Part shown: in pieces, positions 53,712 through 61,937 of the stretch | Numbering within the stretch: the stretch's first letter is position 1 | Layout of the letters: each line of letters opens with the position of its first letter | Source of the DNA: Streptomyces sp. NRRL S-37 | GTDB taxonomy: Bacteria; Actinomycetota; Actinomycetes; Streptomycetales; Streptomycetaceae | DNA length: 64,000 bases | Assembly: GCF_000721605.1 (NCBI RefSeq) | Contig: NZ_JOIZ01000008.1 | Span: forward strand, 62,001 to 126,000 | Direction of reading: 5' to 3' | The notes under the pieces: model-generated | Databases searched by the model: none | Seen by the model: the letters and a program-made list of their open reading frames with translations, nothing else | What the model was told of the DNA's origin: nothing | Translations under genes and position numbers: made by a program

Positions 53712-54971
53712 TCACAGTTCGCCGAAGGTCAGCCGGGCGACCCACTTGGTGTTGAGCACACCGGGCGCCGCGGGCACGATGATCCGGGCCGGATAGCCGT
53801 GATCGGGTGTCAGCTCCTCGCCGTTGACGAACAGGGCGAGCAGCGAACGCGGGTCGGCCACCTGATTGGCCCGCAGCGCCCCCCGCCGGAACGCGCCGCG
53901 CCGCTGCAGCGACTCCACGAACACGTCCACCGGCTCCTCGTGGCCGACGAGCGCCGCGAGGTCCCGCAGCCGTACCCCCCGCCACCACTGGTCGGAGGTG
54001 GACCAGCCCTCCACGCAGGCGATGGGCAGGGCCGCGCTGTGCAGCGGCATGGCGAGCAGCTCGGCCCTGCCGAGCCGTACGGTGCCGGTGGGCCCGGTGA
54101 CCGCCAGCCGCCACGCCTCCTCGTTCGTCTCGGCGGCGCGGATCCCGGCGTACGCGGCCGTCTTGTTGATCTGGAAGCCCCCCGGTCCGCCGCCGGGTTC
54201 GGGGCCGCCGTGCGGGGTGAGGACGGCAGTCTCGCGCAGCGGCCCGTCGAAGCTGCGCCCGGCGGAGGTGGCGAACAGCAGCAGCGAGCCGCCGCCGACC
54301 AGTCCGAGCGCCCCGCGCCGCGAGACGGTCGGCGGGCCGGGACGGGGAGCGACCAGCTCGTCCGCTTCCTCGTCGCCGCCGTCCCGCATCGTCCGCAGGT
54401 TCCGGAACGCCACCGGCGCCTTCAGCACCGCATGGGCGACGAACGCGCCGAAGAACACCCAGGCGCCGTAGAAGTGCAGCGGGTAGAAGGAGCCGGGGAA
54501 GACATAGTCGAGCTGGATGTTGAGGATGCCCGTGGTGAACTCGAACAGCGCCCCGCCGACCAGGAGCAGCAGGGAGATCCGCTCCAGCGCGTGGGTGAGC
54601 GAGCGGGCCGGGGGCAGGGTGAACAGCCTGGGTACGACCGACCAGAGCTTGGCCAGCAGCACCGGGACGAGCACCAGGCCGAGCGTGACGTGGACGCCCT
54701 GGGTGAGCCGGTACAGCCAGTGCGGGTCGGTGGGCCAGGAGAAGAGGTAGAAGCCGAGGATCCCCTTGCCGGGGGTCTTGTCGTTCACCCGCGCGAGGTC
54801 CGGGTTGTACGCGGCGTACGACAGCAGTCCCGTCACGAACAGGATCGTGATGCCGGCGAGGAGGACCACGCCGAGCACCGCGGTGAACCGGGGGCCGCGC
54901 AGCGGGCTGCGCCAGAAGTCCGGCGAGAACGGGCCGCGCGCGGGGACGGTGAGGTGGAATGACCGGGTCAT
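53712..54971 (-). CDS. Molybdopterin-dependent oxidoreductase fused to a cytochrome b561-like membrane domain
   Basis: 419 aa. The first about 205 residues form four membrane helices with His residues placed as in di-haem b-type cytochromes (WLYRLTQGVHVTLGLVLVPV; FYGAWVFFGAFVAHAV). After another helix (RRGALGLVGGGSLLLF) near 225 comes a sulfite-oxidase-family molybdopterin domain with the Mo-ligating Cys in PIACVEGWSTSDQWW near 315 and the motif DHGYPARIIVP near 390. The active domain is probably outside the membrane. TACCGT lies 6 bases before ATG 54971, so a leaderless mRNA is likely. The substrate is unknown; sulfite or methionine-sulfoxide chemistry would suit the family. Confidence 0.88.
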   Translation of the reverse strand: MTRSFHLTVPARGPFSPDFWRSPLRGPRFTAVLGVVLLAGITILFVTGLLSYAAYNPDLARVNDKTPGKGILGFYLFSWPTDPHWLYRLTQGVHVTLGLVLVPVLLAKLWSVVPRLFTLPPARSLTHALERISLLLLVGGALFEFTTGILNIQLDYVFPGSFYPLHFYGAWVFFGAFVAHAVLKAPVAFRNLRTMRDGGDEEADELVAPRPGPPTVSRRGALGLVGGGSLLLFATSAGRSFDGPLRETAVLTPHGGPEPGGGPGGFQINKTAAYAGIRAAETNEEAWRLAVTGPTGTVRLGRAELLAMPLHSAALPIACVEGWSTSDQWWRGVRLRDLAALVGHEEPVDVFVESLQRRGAFRRGALRANQVADPRSLLALFVNGEELTPDHGYPARIIVPAAPGVLNTKWVARLTFGEL

Positions 54972-54977
54972 GCGCCG

Positions 54978-54983
54978 ACGGTA
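54978..54983 (-). promoter_or_regulatory. Predicted -10 of a leaderless promoter for the molybdopterin oxidoreductase
   Basis: TACCGT on the minus strand, exactly 6 bases before ATG 54971; no ribosome-binding sequence. Confidence 0.4.
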
Positions 54984-55072
54984 GGACCGCACCACCCCAT
55001 GAAAGGGTGCGGAAGGGATGACGAAACGCTGACATCGCCCCTCGTCAGCCGCTCGGCCCCGTTCCCCCGGCC

Positions 55073-55078
55073 TAGCGT
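55073..55078 (+). promoter_or_regulatory. Predicted -10 of a leaderless promoter for the polytopic membrane protein
   Basis: TAGCGT exactly 6 bases before GTG 55085, the same layout and hexamer as at 48056. Confidence 0.45.
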
Positions 55079-55084
55079 GACGGC

Positions 55085-56407
55085 GTGAACCGCGATCTTC
55101 CCCGTTGCACCGCCCGTGACCTCTCGGCGGTCGTGGCCGCCGCCCTGCTCGTCCTGGCCGCCGCGCTGATCGGCGCGTGGATCGACCGGGACGACTCCCT
55201 TCGGGTGAACTGGCCGCCGCTGCTGGCGGACTGGGCTCCGCACGTCGGCCCCGGTACGCCGGCCGCCCTGGTCGTCGCCGCCGCCGTGGTGGCGTACGGC
55301 CCGTCCCTGGCCGTACGGCTGTCCTGGCGGCGGCTGCTGCTCGCCACGTGGGCGGCGTCCCTGGCGTGGACCTGGTCCCTCGCCCTCGTCGAAGGCTGGT
55401 TCCGGGGCGTCGCCGGGCAGCTGACCAGCACCCACGAGTATCTGCGGGCGGTCGACCGCTTCCGGGACATCCCCGCCACGCTGCGGGACTTCGACGCGCA
55501 CATCCTGCTCGACAGCCCCGACAACTGGCCCGCCCACGTCGCCGGGCACCCGCCGGGCGCCACGCTCACCTTCGTCCTGCTGGACCGGATCGGGCTGGGC
55601 GGCGGCGGGTGGGCGGGCGCCTTCGTCATCGTCACCGGCACCACGGCGGCGGTCGCGGTCCTGATCGCCGTACGCCGGCTCGCCGACGAGTCGCTCGCCC
55701 GCCGCGCCGCGCCCTTCCTCGTCCTGGCCCCGGCGGCGGTGTGGGTGGGCACGTCCGCCGACGGTTACTTCACGGCGGTGACCGCCTGGGCCGTCGCGCT
55801 GCTCGCGCTCGCCGTGACGGGACACCGCCCGGCCTGGACGGGCCTCGGCGCGGGACTGCTGTTCGGGCTCACCGTGTACCTGTCGTACGGGCTGACCCTG
55901 TTCGCGGTGATCGGCGCGGCGGTTCTGCTGCTGGGCACGCGGCGGCTGCGGGTGCTGCCGTACGTGATCGCCGGGTTCCTGGTCGTGCCGGTGGTCTTCG
56001 CCGTGCTGGGCTTCGACTGGTGGGAGGCGTACCGGCTGCTGGTCACCCGCTACTACCAGGGCGCGGGCGGGGTACGGCCGTACGGGTACTGGGTGTGGGC
56101 GAACCTCGCGTGCACGGTGCTGATCACCGGCCCGGCGACGGTGGCCGGGCTGCGCAGGGCCGGGAGTGCGCCCTTCGGGCACCGGGGTGCCGACGCCCGT
56201 CTCGCGGTCCTCATGGCGTCCGCGCTCCTCGCGCTGCTGATCGCGGATCTGTCCGGGATGAGCAAGGCGGAGACGGAACGGATCTGGCTGCCCTTCGCGT
56301 TCTGGCTGCTCCCCGCCTCCGCCTTCCTGCCCGGCCCGCGCGCCTGGCTGGCCGCGCAGGCCGTGCTCGCGCTGCTCCTCAACCACCTGCTGCTCACCGG
56401 CTGGTGA
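55085..56407 (+). CDS. Polytopic membrane protein, lipid-linked glycosyltransferase-like (GT-C/ArnT type)
   Basis: 440 aa with about ten to eleven membrane helices. A loop after helix 3 contains DFDAHILLDSPDNWPAHVAGHPPG (in parts), where Asp, His and the HPPG turn resemble the first extracytoplasmic loop of GT-C enzymes; no other signature is certain. Later landmarks are GTSADGYFTAVTAW near 225 and SKAETERIWLPFAFWLLPA near 395, typical of actinobacterial GT-C proteins. GTG 55085 is the start. It fits with the polyprenyl-sugar synthase-like GT2 upstream as the enzyme that uses the lipid-linked sugar; this is inference. Confidence 0.72.
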   Translation: MNRDLPRCTARDLSAVVAAALLVLAAALIGAWIDRDDSLRVNWPPLLADWAPHVGPGTPAALVVAAAVVAYGPSLAVRLSWRRLLLATWAASLAWTWSLALVEGWFRGVAGQLTSTHEYLRAVDRFRDIPATLRDFDAHILLDSPDNWPAHVAGHPPGATLTFVLLDRIGLGGGGWAGAFVIVTGTTAAVAVLIAVRRLADESLARRAAPFLVLAPAAVWVGTSADGYFTAVTAWAVALLALAVTGHRPAWTGLGAGLLFGLTVYLSYGLTLFAVIGAAVLLLGTRRLRVLPYVIAGFLVVPVVFAVLGFDWWEAYRLLVTRYYQGAGGVRPYGYWVWANLACTVLITGPATVAGLRRAGSAPFGHRGADARLAVLMASALLALLIADLSGMSKAETERIWLPFAFWLLPASAFLPGPRAWLAAQAVLALLLNHLLLTGW

Positions 56408-56425
56408 GCAGCAGGCCGGTACGGA

Positions 56426-56833
56426 TCAGCCCTCGGTGGGCTGCAGCGTCAGCGAGATGCTGTTGATGCAGTACCGCTGGTCCGTGGGCGTCGCATAGCC
56501 CTCACCCTCGAACACGTGCCCGAGGTGGGAGCCGCAGCGGGCGCACCGCACCTCGGTGCGGACCATGCCGTGCGAGCGGTCCTCGACCAGCTCCACGGCG
56601 TCGGTGTCCTTCGGGTCGTAGAAGGACGGCCAGCCGCAGTGCGACTCGAACTTGGTGGTCGAGGTGAACAGCTCGGCGCCGCAGGCGCGACAGGAGTAGA
56701 CGCCCTCGGTCTTGGTGTCGGTGTACTCGCCGGTGAAGGCGGGTTCCGTGGCCGCCTGGCGCAGGACGGCGTACTCGGACGGGGACAGTTCCGCGCGCCA
56801 CTGCTCGTCCGGCTTCTCCACGTCGTACGGCAT
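56426..56833 (-). CDS. msrB: Peptide-methionine (R)-S-oxide reductase
   Basis: 135 aa. Reduces the R-isomer of methionine sulfoxide in proteins with a catalytic Cys in DQRYCINSISL near residue 122. Two CxxC zinc sites, CRAC near 48 and CARC near 97, and the core HCGWPSFYDP are in place. ATG 56833 follows GGAAG. It lies 14 bases after murC and is probably cotranscribed with it. Confidence 0.97.
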   Translation of the reverse strand: MPYDVEKPDEQWRAELSPSEYAVLRQAATEPAFTGEYTDTKTEGVYSCRACGAELFTSTTKFESHCGWPSFYDPKDTDAVELVEDRSHGMVRTEVRCARCGSHLGHVFEGEGYATPTDQRYCINSISLTLQPTEG

Positions 56834-56847
56834 GAGCTTCCAGCCCC

Positions 56848-58236
56848 TTACTTCGACAGACGGTCCAGGATCAGCGGGCCGAGGTCGGTGACGTCGCCCG
56901 CTCCCATGGTGAGAACGAGATCACCGGGCTTCGCCATTCCCGCGATCACCTCGGGGATCTCCGCCTTGTCGTGGACGGCGGTGACGTCCGCTCCGGCCGT
57001 CCGGGCCGCCTCGATGATCAGCTCGCTGGTGACGCCGGGGATCGGGTCCTCACGGGCCGGGTAGATGTCGAGGACCACCGAGGCGTCGGCGAGGGACAGG
57101 GACTGCCCCATCTCCTTGCCGAGCTCGCGGGTGCGGGAGAAGAGGTGGGGCTGGAAGACGACGAGGATGCGGGCGTCCCCGGCGGCGGCGCGCATCGCCT
57201 CCAGGTCGGCGGTCATCTCGGTCGGGTGGTGCGCGTAGGAGTCGACGACCTGGACGCCGGCCGCCTCGCCCTTGAGCTGGAGGCGGCGCTTGACGCCCGT
57301 GTACGCGGCCAGCGCCGGGGCCAGTTCGGCGGCCGGGACGCCGAGCGCCACGCCGGCGGCGAGCGCGGCGACCGCGTTGTGCGCGTAGTGCCGGCCGGGC
57401 ACCGACACGGTGAAGGTGAGCGGGGCGCCGTCGAGTTCGACGGTCACCTCGCTCCTCAGTCCCTGCGGGACGACCGACAGCACCCGGACGTCGGCGTCCG
57501 CGGACTCGCCGTACGTCACGGTCCGCACCGAGCCGTCCAGCCGGCGGGTCAGCTCGCGGGCGCCCTCGTGGTCGGCGGAGATCACCAGGGTGCCGCCGGG
57601 CACGATCCGGCCGACGAACGTCTCGAAGGACTCGTGGATCTCCTCCATGGACGCGTAGTTGGCATGGTGATCCAGCTCCACGTTGAGGATGATCGCGACC
57701 TCGGGGGCGTACGTGTGGAAGCTGCGGTCCGATTCGTCCGCCTCGGCGACGAAGATCTCGCCCGCGCCGTGCAGCGCGTTGGAGCCGGGGGCGTCCAGGT
57801 CGCCGCCGATCGCGTACGACGGCTCGCGGCCGAGCGCGGTGAGGGAGACGGCCAGCATGGAGGTGGTGGTGGTCTTGCCGTGGGTGCCGGCCACCGCGAT
57901 CGGGCGCAGGCCGTCCATCAGGGCGGCGAGGGCGTCGGAGCGGTGCACCACCGGAATGCCCAGCTCGGCCGCGCGGACCAGCTCGGGGTTGTCCTCGCGG
58001 ATCGCGGAGGAGACGACCACGCAGCTCGCGTCGTCGGCGAGGTGTCCGGCGGCGTGCCCGATGTGCACGGTGGCGCCGAGGGCGCGCAGGGCGTCGGCGG
58101 TCGCGGAGTCCTTGGCGTCGCTGCCGGCCACCTTCGCGCCGCGCTGGGCGAGGATCTTGGCGATGCCCGACATCCCGGCGCCGCCGATGCCGATGAAGTG
58201 CGGTCGGTCCATGGCGGTAGGAAGGCCGGGTGCCAT
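56848..58236 (-). CDS. murC: UDP-N-acetylmuramate-L-alanine ligase
   Basis: Cytosolic peptidoglycan enzyme that adds L-Ala to UDP-MurNAc with ATP; 462 aa. N-terminal Rossmann part HFIGIGGAGMSGIAKIL near residue 13, P-loop VAGTHGKTTTTSM near 114, EADESDRSF near 168, NVELDHHANYAS near 190, and the C-terminal VVDSYAHHPTEM near 330. Here murC is outside the main division/cell-wall cluster. The start could also be the ATG nine codons later (MDRPHFIG), which is the more usual N-terminus. Confidence 0.96.
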   Translation of the reverse strand: MAPGLPTAMDRPHFIGIGGAGMSGIAKILAQRGAKVAGSDAKDSATADALRALGATVHIGHAAGHLADDASCVVVSSAIREDNPELVRAAELGIPVVHRSDALAALMDGLRPIAVAGTHGKTTTTSMLAVSLTALGREPSYAIGGDLDAPGSNALHGAGEIFVAEADESDRSFHTYAPEVAIILNVELDHHANYASMEEIHESFETFVGRIVPGGTLVISADHEGARELTRRLDGSVRTVTYGESADADVRVLSVVPQGLRSEVTVELDGAPLTFTVSVPGRHYAHNAVAALAAGVALGVPAAELAPALAAYTGVKRRLQLKGEAAGVQVVDSYAHHPTEMTADLEAMRAAAGDARILVVFQPHLFSRTRELGKEMGQSLSLADASVVLDIYPAREDPIPGVTSELIIEAARTAGADVTAVHDKAEIPEVIAGMAKPGDLVLTMGAGDVTDLGPLILDRLSK

Positions 58237-58316
58237 GCGTGTTCTCCCAGTGGTGCGACGAGCGGGACGGCGGTCTTCGCGCTCTCGCGGGAGAGCCGGG
58301 AGAGCGCCGCCCCAGC

Positions 58317-58790
58317 CTATGCCTTGCTGTGGGAGAAGAGTTTCAGCACCGGCACCCCGACCTTGTGGCGGGCGCGGGAGGCCCAGTCGCGGTGGAAGAA
58401 CTCCTCCACGTAGTGCGGGTCGGTCAGGACGATCACCTCGTCCGCCCCGACCTCCTCCACCATGGCCCTCAGCGCGTCCAGGGGGTGGTCCGTGATGAGG
58501 CGGCCGTCCGCCGTGTCGCCGGTGGCGCGCAAGGCCCGCAGGGACACCTCCAGGGCCTGTTCCCCCATGTCCTGGGCCTCCTCGCCCTCGGGGGTCTCGC
58601 CCTCGCGGGCGGCCTCGTCGAGCTCGCCGAGCGCGACGTCGTCGATGGCTCTCAGCAGCCGGTCGGCCTGTTCGCCGCGCGGCTGGAGCAGCACGTGGAA
58701 GGAGACCGGCTCGTCGCCGTGCAAGGTGGTGACGAACTCCACGTCGGCGGACGTCAGGGCCTTCTCGATCATCAGTACGCTGGTGAACAC
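58317..58790 (-). CDS. Conserved hypothetical protein (stress/USP-like)
   Basis: 157 aa, no motif I can assign with certainty. N-terminal EFVTTLHGDEPVSFHVLLQP, an acidic middle (EGETPEGEEAQDMGEQ), and a C-terminal EVGADEVIVLTDPHYVEEFFHRDW of alternating strand/helix pattern (in parts), which recalls a universal-stress-type fold. Such proteins have sometimes been labelled indole-glycerol-phosphate synthase; I see none of that enzyme's barrel motifs. GTG 58790 follows AAGGGGCG. It is 80 bp upstream of murC on the same strand. Confidence 0.6.
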   Translation of the reverse strand: MFTSVLMIEKALTSADVEFVTTLHGDEPVSFHVLLQPRGEQADRLLRAIDDVALGELDEAAREGETPEGEEAQDMGEQALEVSLRALRATGDTADGRLITDHPLDALRAMVEEVGADEVIVLTDPHYVEEFFHRDWASRARHKVGVPVLKLFSHSKA

Positions 58791-59010
58791 CAGGCGCCCC
58801 TTCTCCTCGGAGGACCCTGGGGTCCCCTCCGTGCTCCGTGGACCCGGTCAGGTCCTGCGGAAACCCTTCTGCCCCGTGTGCGCACGGGTACTGCCGGATT
58901 CAGTGTCGCCCCTTCCCGCACCGGCCGGACGGATGCGTTCCGCCGATCACCGGACAAGCGGCCACCACCGGGCGCTCCCGCGGACGCGGCCACGGAGACG
59001 GCCACGGACG

Positions 59011-59805
59011 TCAGGACCGCTGGTAGCGCGTGAACAGGAAACCGTCCTCCTCCAGCATCGATTTCAGCGTGAAGCGCCGCGGAAGTGTTACGGACGGTCC
59101 TCCGGCGATGCGCTGTGCGTCACCGGCGGTGAGCATCGGCGAGACGGTCAGACAGAGCTCGTCCAGTACCCCGGCCGCCACCAGCTGGCCCAGCAGCCTC
59201 GGTCCGCCCTCGGTCAGCAGCCGGGTGTGTCCGAGGTCCGCGAGGGCCCGCACGGCCCGCGCGGGGTCCACCGCTCCCCCCTCCCCGGCGGTGATCACCC
59301 GGGCGCCCGCCCTCTCGGCGGCGGCCACGCGGTCGGGGGCGGCCCCGGCTCCGGTCAGCAGCAGCGTGGGCACCAGGGGGGAGGTGAACAGCGGCAGCGA
59401 GAAGTCCAGGTCCAGGCTCGCCGTCACCACCGCGATCACGGGCGCGGGCCCCTGTCCGGCGGCCTCCCGCGCGGCCGCGAACTCCGCGCGGGCGCGTGCC
59501 GGACGGTAGCCCTCCTGCCGTACCGTCTGCGCGCCGACGACCACCACGTCGGCGAGCGCCCGCAGCGTGCCGAAGATCCGCATGTCGGCCGGGCAGGAGA
59601 TGGGCTGGGAGCGGCCGTCGTGCTGGGCGGCCCCGTCGAGGGTGGACACCATGTTGGCCCGCAGCCACGGCTCCCGCCCGCCGGCCGCCGGCTCGGGATA
59701 GGCGTACGCGGCGGCCAGCTCGGCGAGGCTCCACTCACGGCCGTCCTCCCCGCCGGGAGCTGCTGTTTCGTCGGTCACGTCGGTCACGGGGAACAGGCGT
59801 CGCAT
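59011..59805 (-). CDS. RibD C-terminal-like pyrimidine reductase family protein
   Basis: 264-aa NADPH-dependent reductase-fold protein related to riboflavin RibD's reductase half and to dihydrofolate reductase. Seen: ANMVSTLDGAAQHDGRSQPIS near residue 50, ALADVVVVGAQTVRQEGYRPA near 83 (in parts), LLTEGGPRLLGQLVAAGVLDEL (in parts) near 197. No deaminase domain. ATG 59805 overlaps nothing but is only 38 bp from the divergent zapE start. It may act in riboflavin-like or mycofactocin-independent redox chemistry; the substrate is not known. Confidence 0.88.
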   Translation of the reverse strand: MRRLFPVTDVTDETAAPGGEDGREWSLAELAAAYAYPEPAAGGREPWLRANMVSTLDGAAQHDGRSQPISCPADMRIFGTLRALADVVVVGAQTVRQEGYRPARARAEFAAAREAAGQGPAPVIAVVTASLDLDFSLPLFTSPLVPTLLLTGAGAAPDRVAAAERAGARVITAGEGGAVDPARAVRALADLGHTRLLTEGGPRLLGQLVAAGVLDELCLTVSPMLTAGDAQRIAGGPSVTLPRRFTLKSMLEEDGFLFTRYQRS

Positions 59806-59842
59806 GTCAGGCAGTGTTCCACGCCCCGTAGCATGGGGAACC

Positions 59843-60952
59843 GTGTCGTCCTCCTCCCCCGCCTCCCGTCCCGGTCCGATAGCCGACGTGGCCCCGCTGT
59901 CGCTGTGCGCCCGTGAGCCGCACGTGCCCGCGGACCGGCTCGTCGCCGAGATGGTGCCGCCGCCGCGGTTCGACTCGGTCCGCTTCGGCACCTACCTCCC
60001 GGACCCGAACCAGCCGAGCCAGACCGAGGCCGTGCGCGTCCTCGAGGGTTTCGCGGCCGGTCTCGACGGGGCGGCGGCCGGTGACCCGGGCCGGCGCAGG
60101 CTGTTCGGCTTCGGCAGGGCTCCGAAGAAGGCGCCGGCCGGTCCGCGCGGCGTCTACCTCGACGGCGGTTACGGCGTCGGCAAGACCCACCTGCTGGCCT
60201 CCCTGTGGCACGCCACCCCGGCCGAGCCCGCGCTCAAGGCGTTCGGCACCTTCGTGGAGCTGACCAACCTGGTCGGCGCCCTCGGCTTCCAGCAGACCGT
60301 GAAGACCCTCTCCGGGCACCGCCTGCTGTGCATCGACGAGTTCGAGCTGGACGACCCGGGCGACACCGTCCTCGTCTCCACCCTGCTCGGCAAACTGGTC
60401 GAGGCCGGTGTCGCGCTCGCCGCCACCTCGAACACGCTGCCGGGCAAGCTCGGCGAGGGCCGGTTCGCCGCCGCCGACTTCCTGCGCGAGATCCAGGGCC
60501 TGTCGGCCCACTTCCGCGCCCTGCGCATCGACGGCGAGGACTACCGCCACCGGGGGCTGCCCGAGGCGCCGGAGCCGTACTCCGACGAGCGGGTGACGCG
60601 GACGGCGCACGCCACCGAGGGTGCCTCGCTCGACGCCTTCCCCGACCTGCTGGAGCATCTCGCGCGGGTCCACCCCAGCCGCTACGGCGCCCTGACCGAC
60701 GGGCTCCGCGCGGTGTGCCTCACCGGTGTGCGTCCGGTGCCGGACCAGTCGACCGCGCTCCGGCTCGTCGTCCTCGCGGACCGGCTCTACGACCGTGAGG
60801 TGCCCGTCCTCGCCTCGGGGCTGCCGTTCGACCGGCTGTTCAGCGAGGAGATGCTGAAGGGCGGCTACCGCAAGAAGTACTTCCGGGCGATCTCGCGGCT
60901 CACCGCGCTGGCCCGCGACGCGGGGCGGCTCGCCGAAGCCGGGCCCCGCTGA
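59843..60952 (+). CDS. zapE: Cell division protein ZapE (AFG1-like AAA ATPase)
   Basis: 369-aa P-loop ATPase. Walker A DGGYGVGKTHLLAS near residue 112, Walker B LLCIDEFELDDPGD near 160, sensor region LAATSNTLPGKLGEGRFAA (in part) near 192 and the closing GGYRKKYFRAISRL. It has the ZapE/LACE1 outline with an extra N-terminal about 40 residues. The GTG start at 59843 has GGGGAA just upstream; TAGCAT sits 8 bases before it. ZapE interacts with FtsZ in proteobacteria; its role in Streptomyces is not established. Confidence 0.9.
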   Translation: MSSSSPASRPGPIADVAPLSLCAREPHVPADRLVAEMVPPPRFDSVRFGTYLPDPNQPSQTEAVRVLEGFAAGLDGAAAGDPGRRRLFGFGRAPKKAPAGPRGVYLDGGYGVGKTHLLASLWHATPAEPALKAFGTFVELTNLVGALGFQQTVKTLSGHRLLCIDEFELDDPGDTVLVSTLLGKLVEAGVALAATSNTLPGKLGEGRFAAADFLREIQGLSAHFRALRIDGEDYRHRGLPEAPEPYSDERVTRTAHATEGASLDAFPDLLEHLARVHPSRYGALTDGLRAVCLTGVRPVPDQSTALRLVVLADRLYDREVPVLASGLPFDRLFSEEMLKGGYRKKYFRAISRLTALARDAGRLAEAGPR

Positions 60953-61059
60953 ACCGCTGAACCGTACGTCGGACACCTGATCGAAGCGCCGCCGATCAGG
61001 GGCGCATTCACGCCAATTCACCCTTTCTTTTCAGGCTCTCCCCGCCACGAAACATTGAA

Positions 61060-61089
61060 TTAACCCTGCAAAGGACTTTGCAGGGTTAA
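61060..61089. promoter_or_regulatory. 30-bp inverted repeat upstream of the carbonic anhydrase gene
   Basis: TTAACCCTGCAAAG / CTTTGCAGGGTTAA, 14-bp perfect arms with a 2-base centre. It has no U-run and lies 104 bases after zapE; either a terminator for zapE or, given its AT-rich ends, a large operator. Confidence 0.55.
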
Positions 61090-61097
61090 CGTGTGTC

Positions 61098-61154
61098 TTG
61101 ACCAACCGTTGACCAAGCCTTGGTGTGCGAAAGAGGTGCGAACCACCTTGCGAA
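61098..61154 (+). promoter_or_regulatory. Helically phased direct repeats, predicted regulator array
   Basis: TTGACCAA at 61098-61105 and 61109-61116 (11 bp apart); TGCGAA at 61126, 61137 and 61149 (11 and 12 bp apart). CCAAGCCTTGG (61113-61123) overlaps the second repeat. Spacing of about one helical turn suggests cooperative binding on one DNA face. Confidence 0.5.
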
Positions 61155-61355
61155 ACACACATGTTCCGAGGTCCGGCGACCGCGGCCCCATCCCGGCCTC
61201 TCGCTGTCGCTTTACCCGCGCTTCACTTCTCCGCATTTCCCTCGCCCTTCACACCCGCGTACACATTCCGTGAGGCAGGGGCCACGGGTCAGCGGAGTCC
61301 GACCTTTGTCATGCCCGTCCGACGCGCCCCCACGCGCGCCAGGAGGAATCACCAG

Positions 61356-61937
61356 ATGCAGCCCCTCATCGACAACGCCCGCACGTTCGGACAGCGCCCT
61401 GAGGAGTTCGCCCGCCTCGCCGAGGGTCAATCCCCCGACGTCCTGTTCATCACCTGCTCCGACTCCAGGGTCGTACCGGCCCTGATCACGGGCGCCCGGC
61501 CCGGCGAGCTCTTCGAGCTGCGCACCGCGGGCAACATCGTCCCGCCGTACGCCCCCGGGCGCCCCACCTCCGAGGCGGCCACCGTCGAGTACGCCGTGGG
61601 GGTCCTCGGCGTCACGGACATCGTGGTCTGCGGCCACTCCCACTGCGGGGCCATCGGCGCGCTGGTGCGCGGCGACGACCTGGACGCCGTGCCCGCCGTG
61701 CGCGACTGGCTGGCGCACGCCGCCGACGAGCCGACGCCGGCCGACGCGGCGGACCCGGCCTGCGCTCAGGCGGTCCAGCACCACGTCCTGGCCCAGCTGC
61801 TGCGGCTGCGCTCGTACCCGTGCGTCGAGCGGCGACTGGCCTCGGGCCGGCTCCGGCTGCGCGGCTGGTACTACGAGGTGCACACCGGAGCCGTACGCGA
61901 ACACCGCGCGGACACCGACTCCTTCGAGGCGCTGTGA
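61356..61937 (+). CDS. Beta-carbonic anhydrase
   Basis: Interconverts CO2 and bicarbonate with zinc; 193 aa. Ligands and catalytic residues: Cys and Asp-Arg in ITCSDSRVVP near residue 32, ELRTAGNIVPPY near 55, and His/Cys in VVCGHSHCGAIGAL near 90. ATG 61356 follows AGGAGGA by about 8 bases; the longer frame to 61125 begins in non-homologous sequence. Its TGA overlaps the SulP start (GTGA), so the two proteins are made together. Confidence 0.95.
   Translation: MQPLIDNARTFGQRPEEFARLAEGQSPDVLFITCSDSRVVPALITGARPGELFELRTAGNIVPPYAPGRPTSEAATVEYAVGVLGVTDIVVCGHSHCGAIGALVRGDDLDAVPAVRDWLAHAADEPTPADAADPACAQAVQHHVLAQLLRLRSYPCVERRLASGRLRLRGWYYEVHTGAVREHRADTDSFEAL

Larger units (their letters stand above)
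60953..61355. other. Upstream region of the carbonic anhydrase-SulP operon
   Basis: 403 bp without a gene. It holds a 30-bp inverted repeat (61060-61089), then two TTGACCAA repeats and three TGCGAA repeats at about one helical turn, then a C-rich leader of about 190 bases ending in AGGAGGA. A reading frame from about 61125 runs into the anhydrase but its first part looks non-coding. Confidence 0.6.

Noticed and set aside
58317..58790. Annotation as indole-3-glycerol-phosphate synthase
   Set aside because: No TIM-barrel phosphate-binding or catalytic motifs of that enzyme are visible and the protein is too short.
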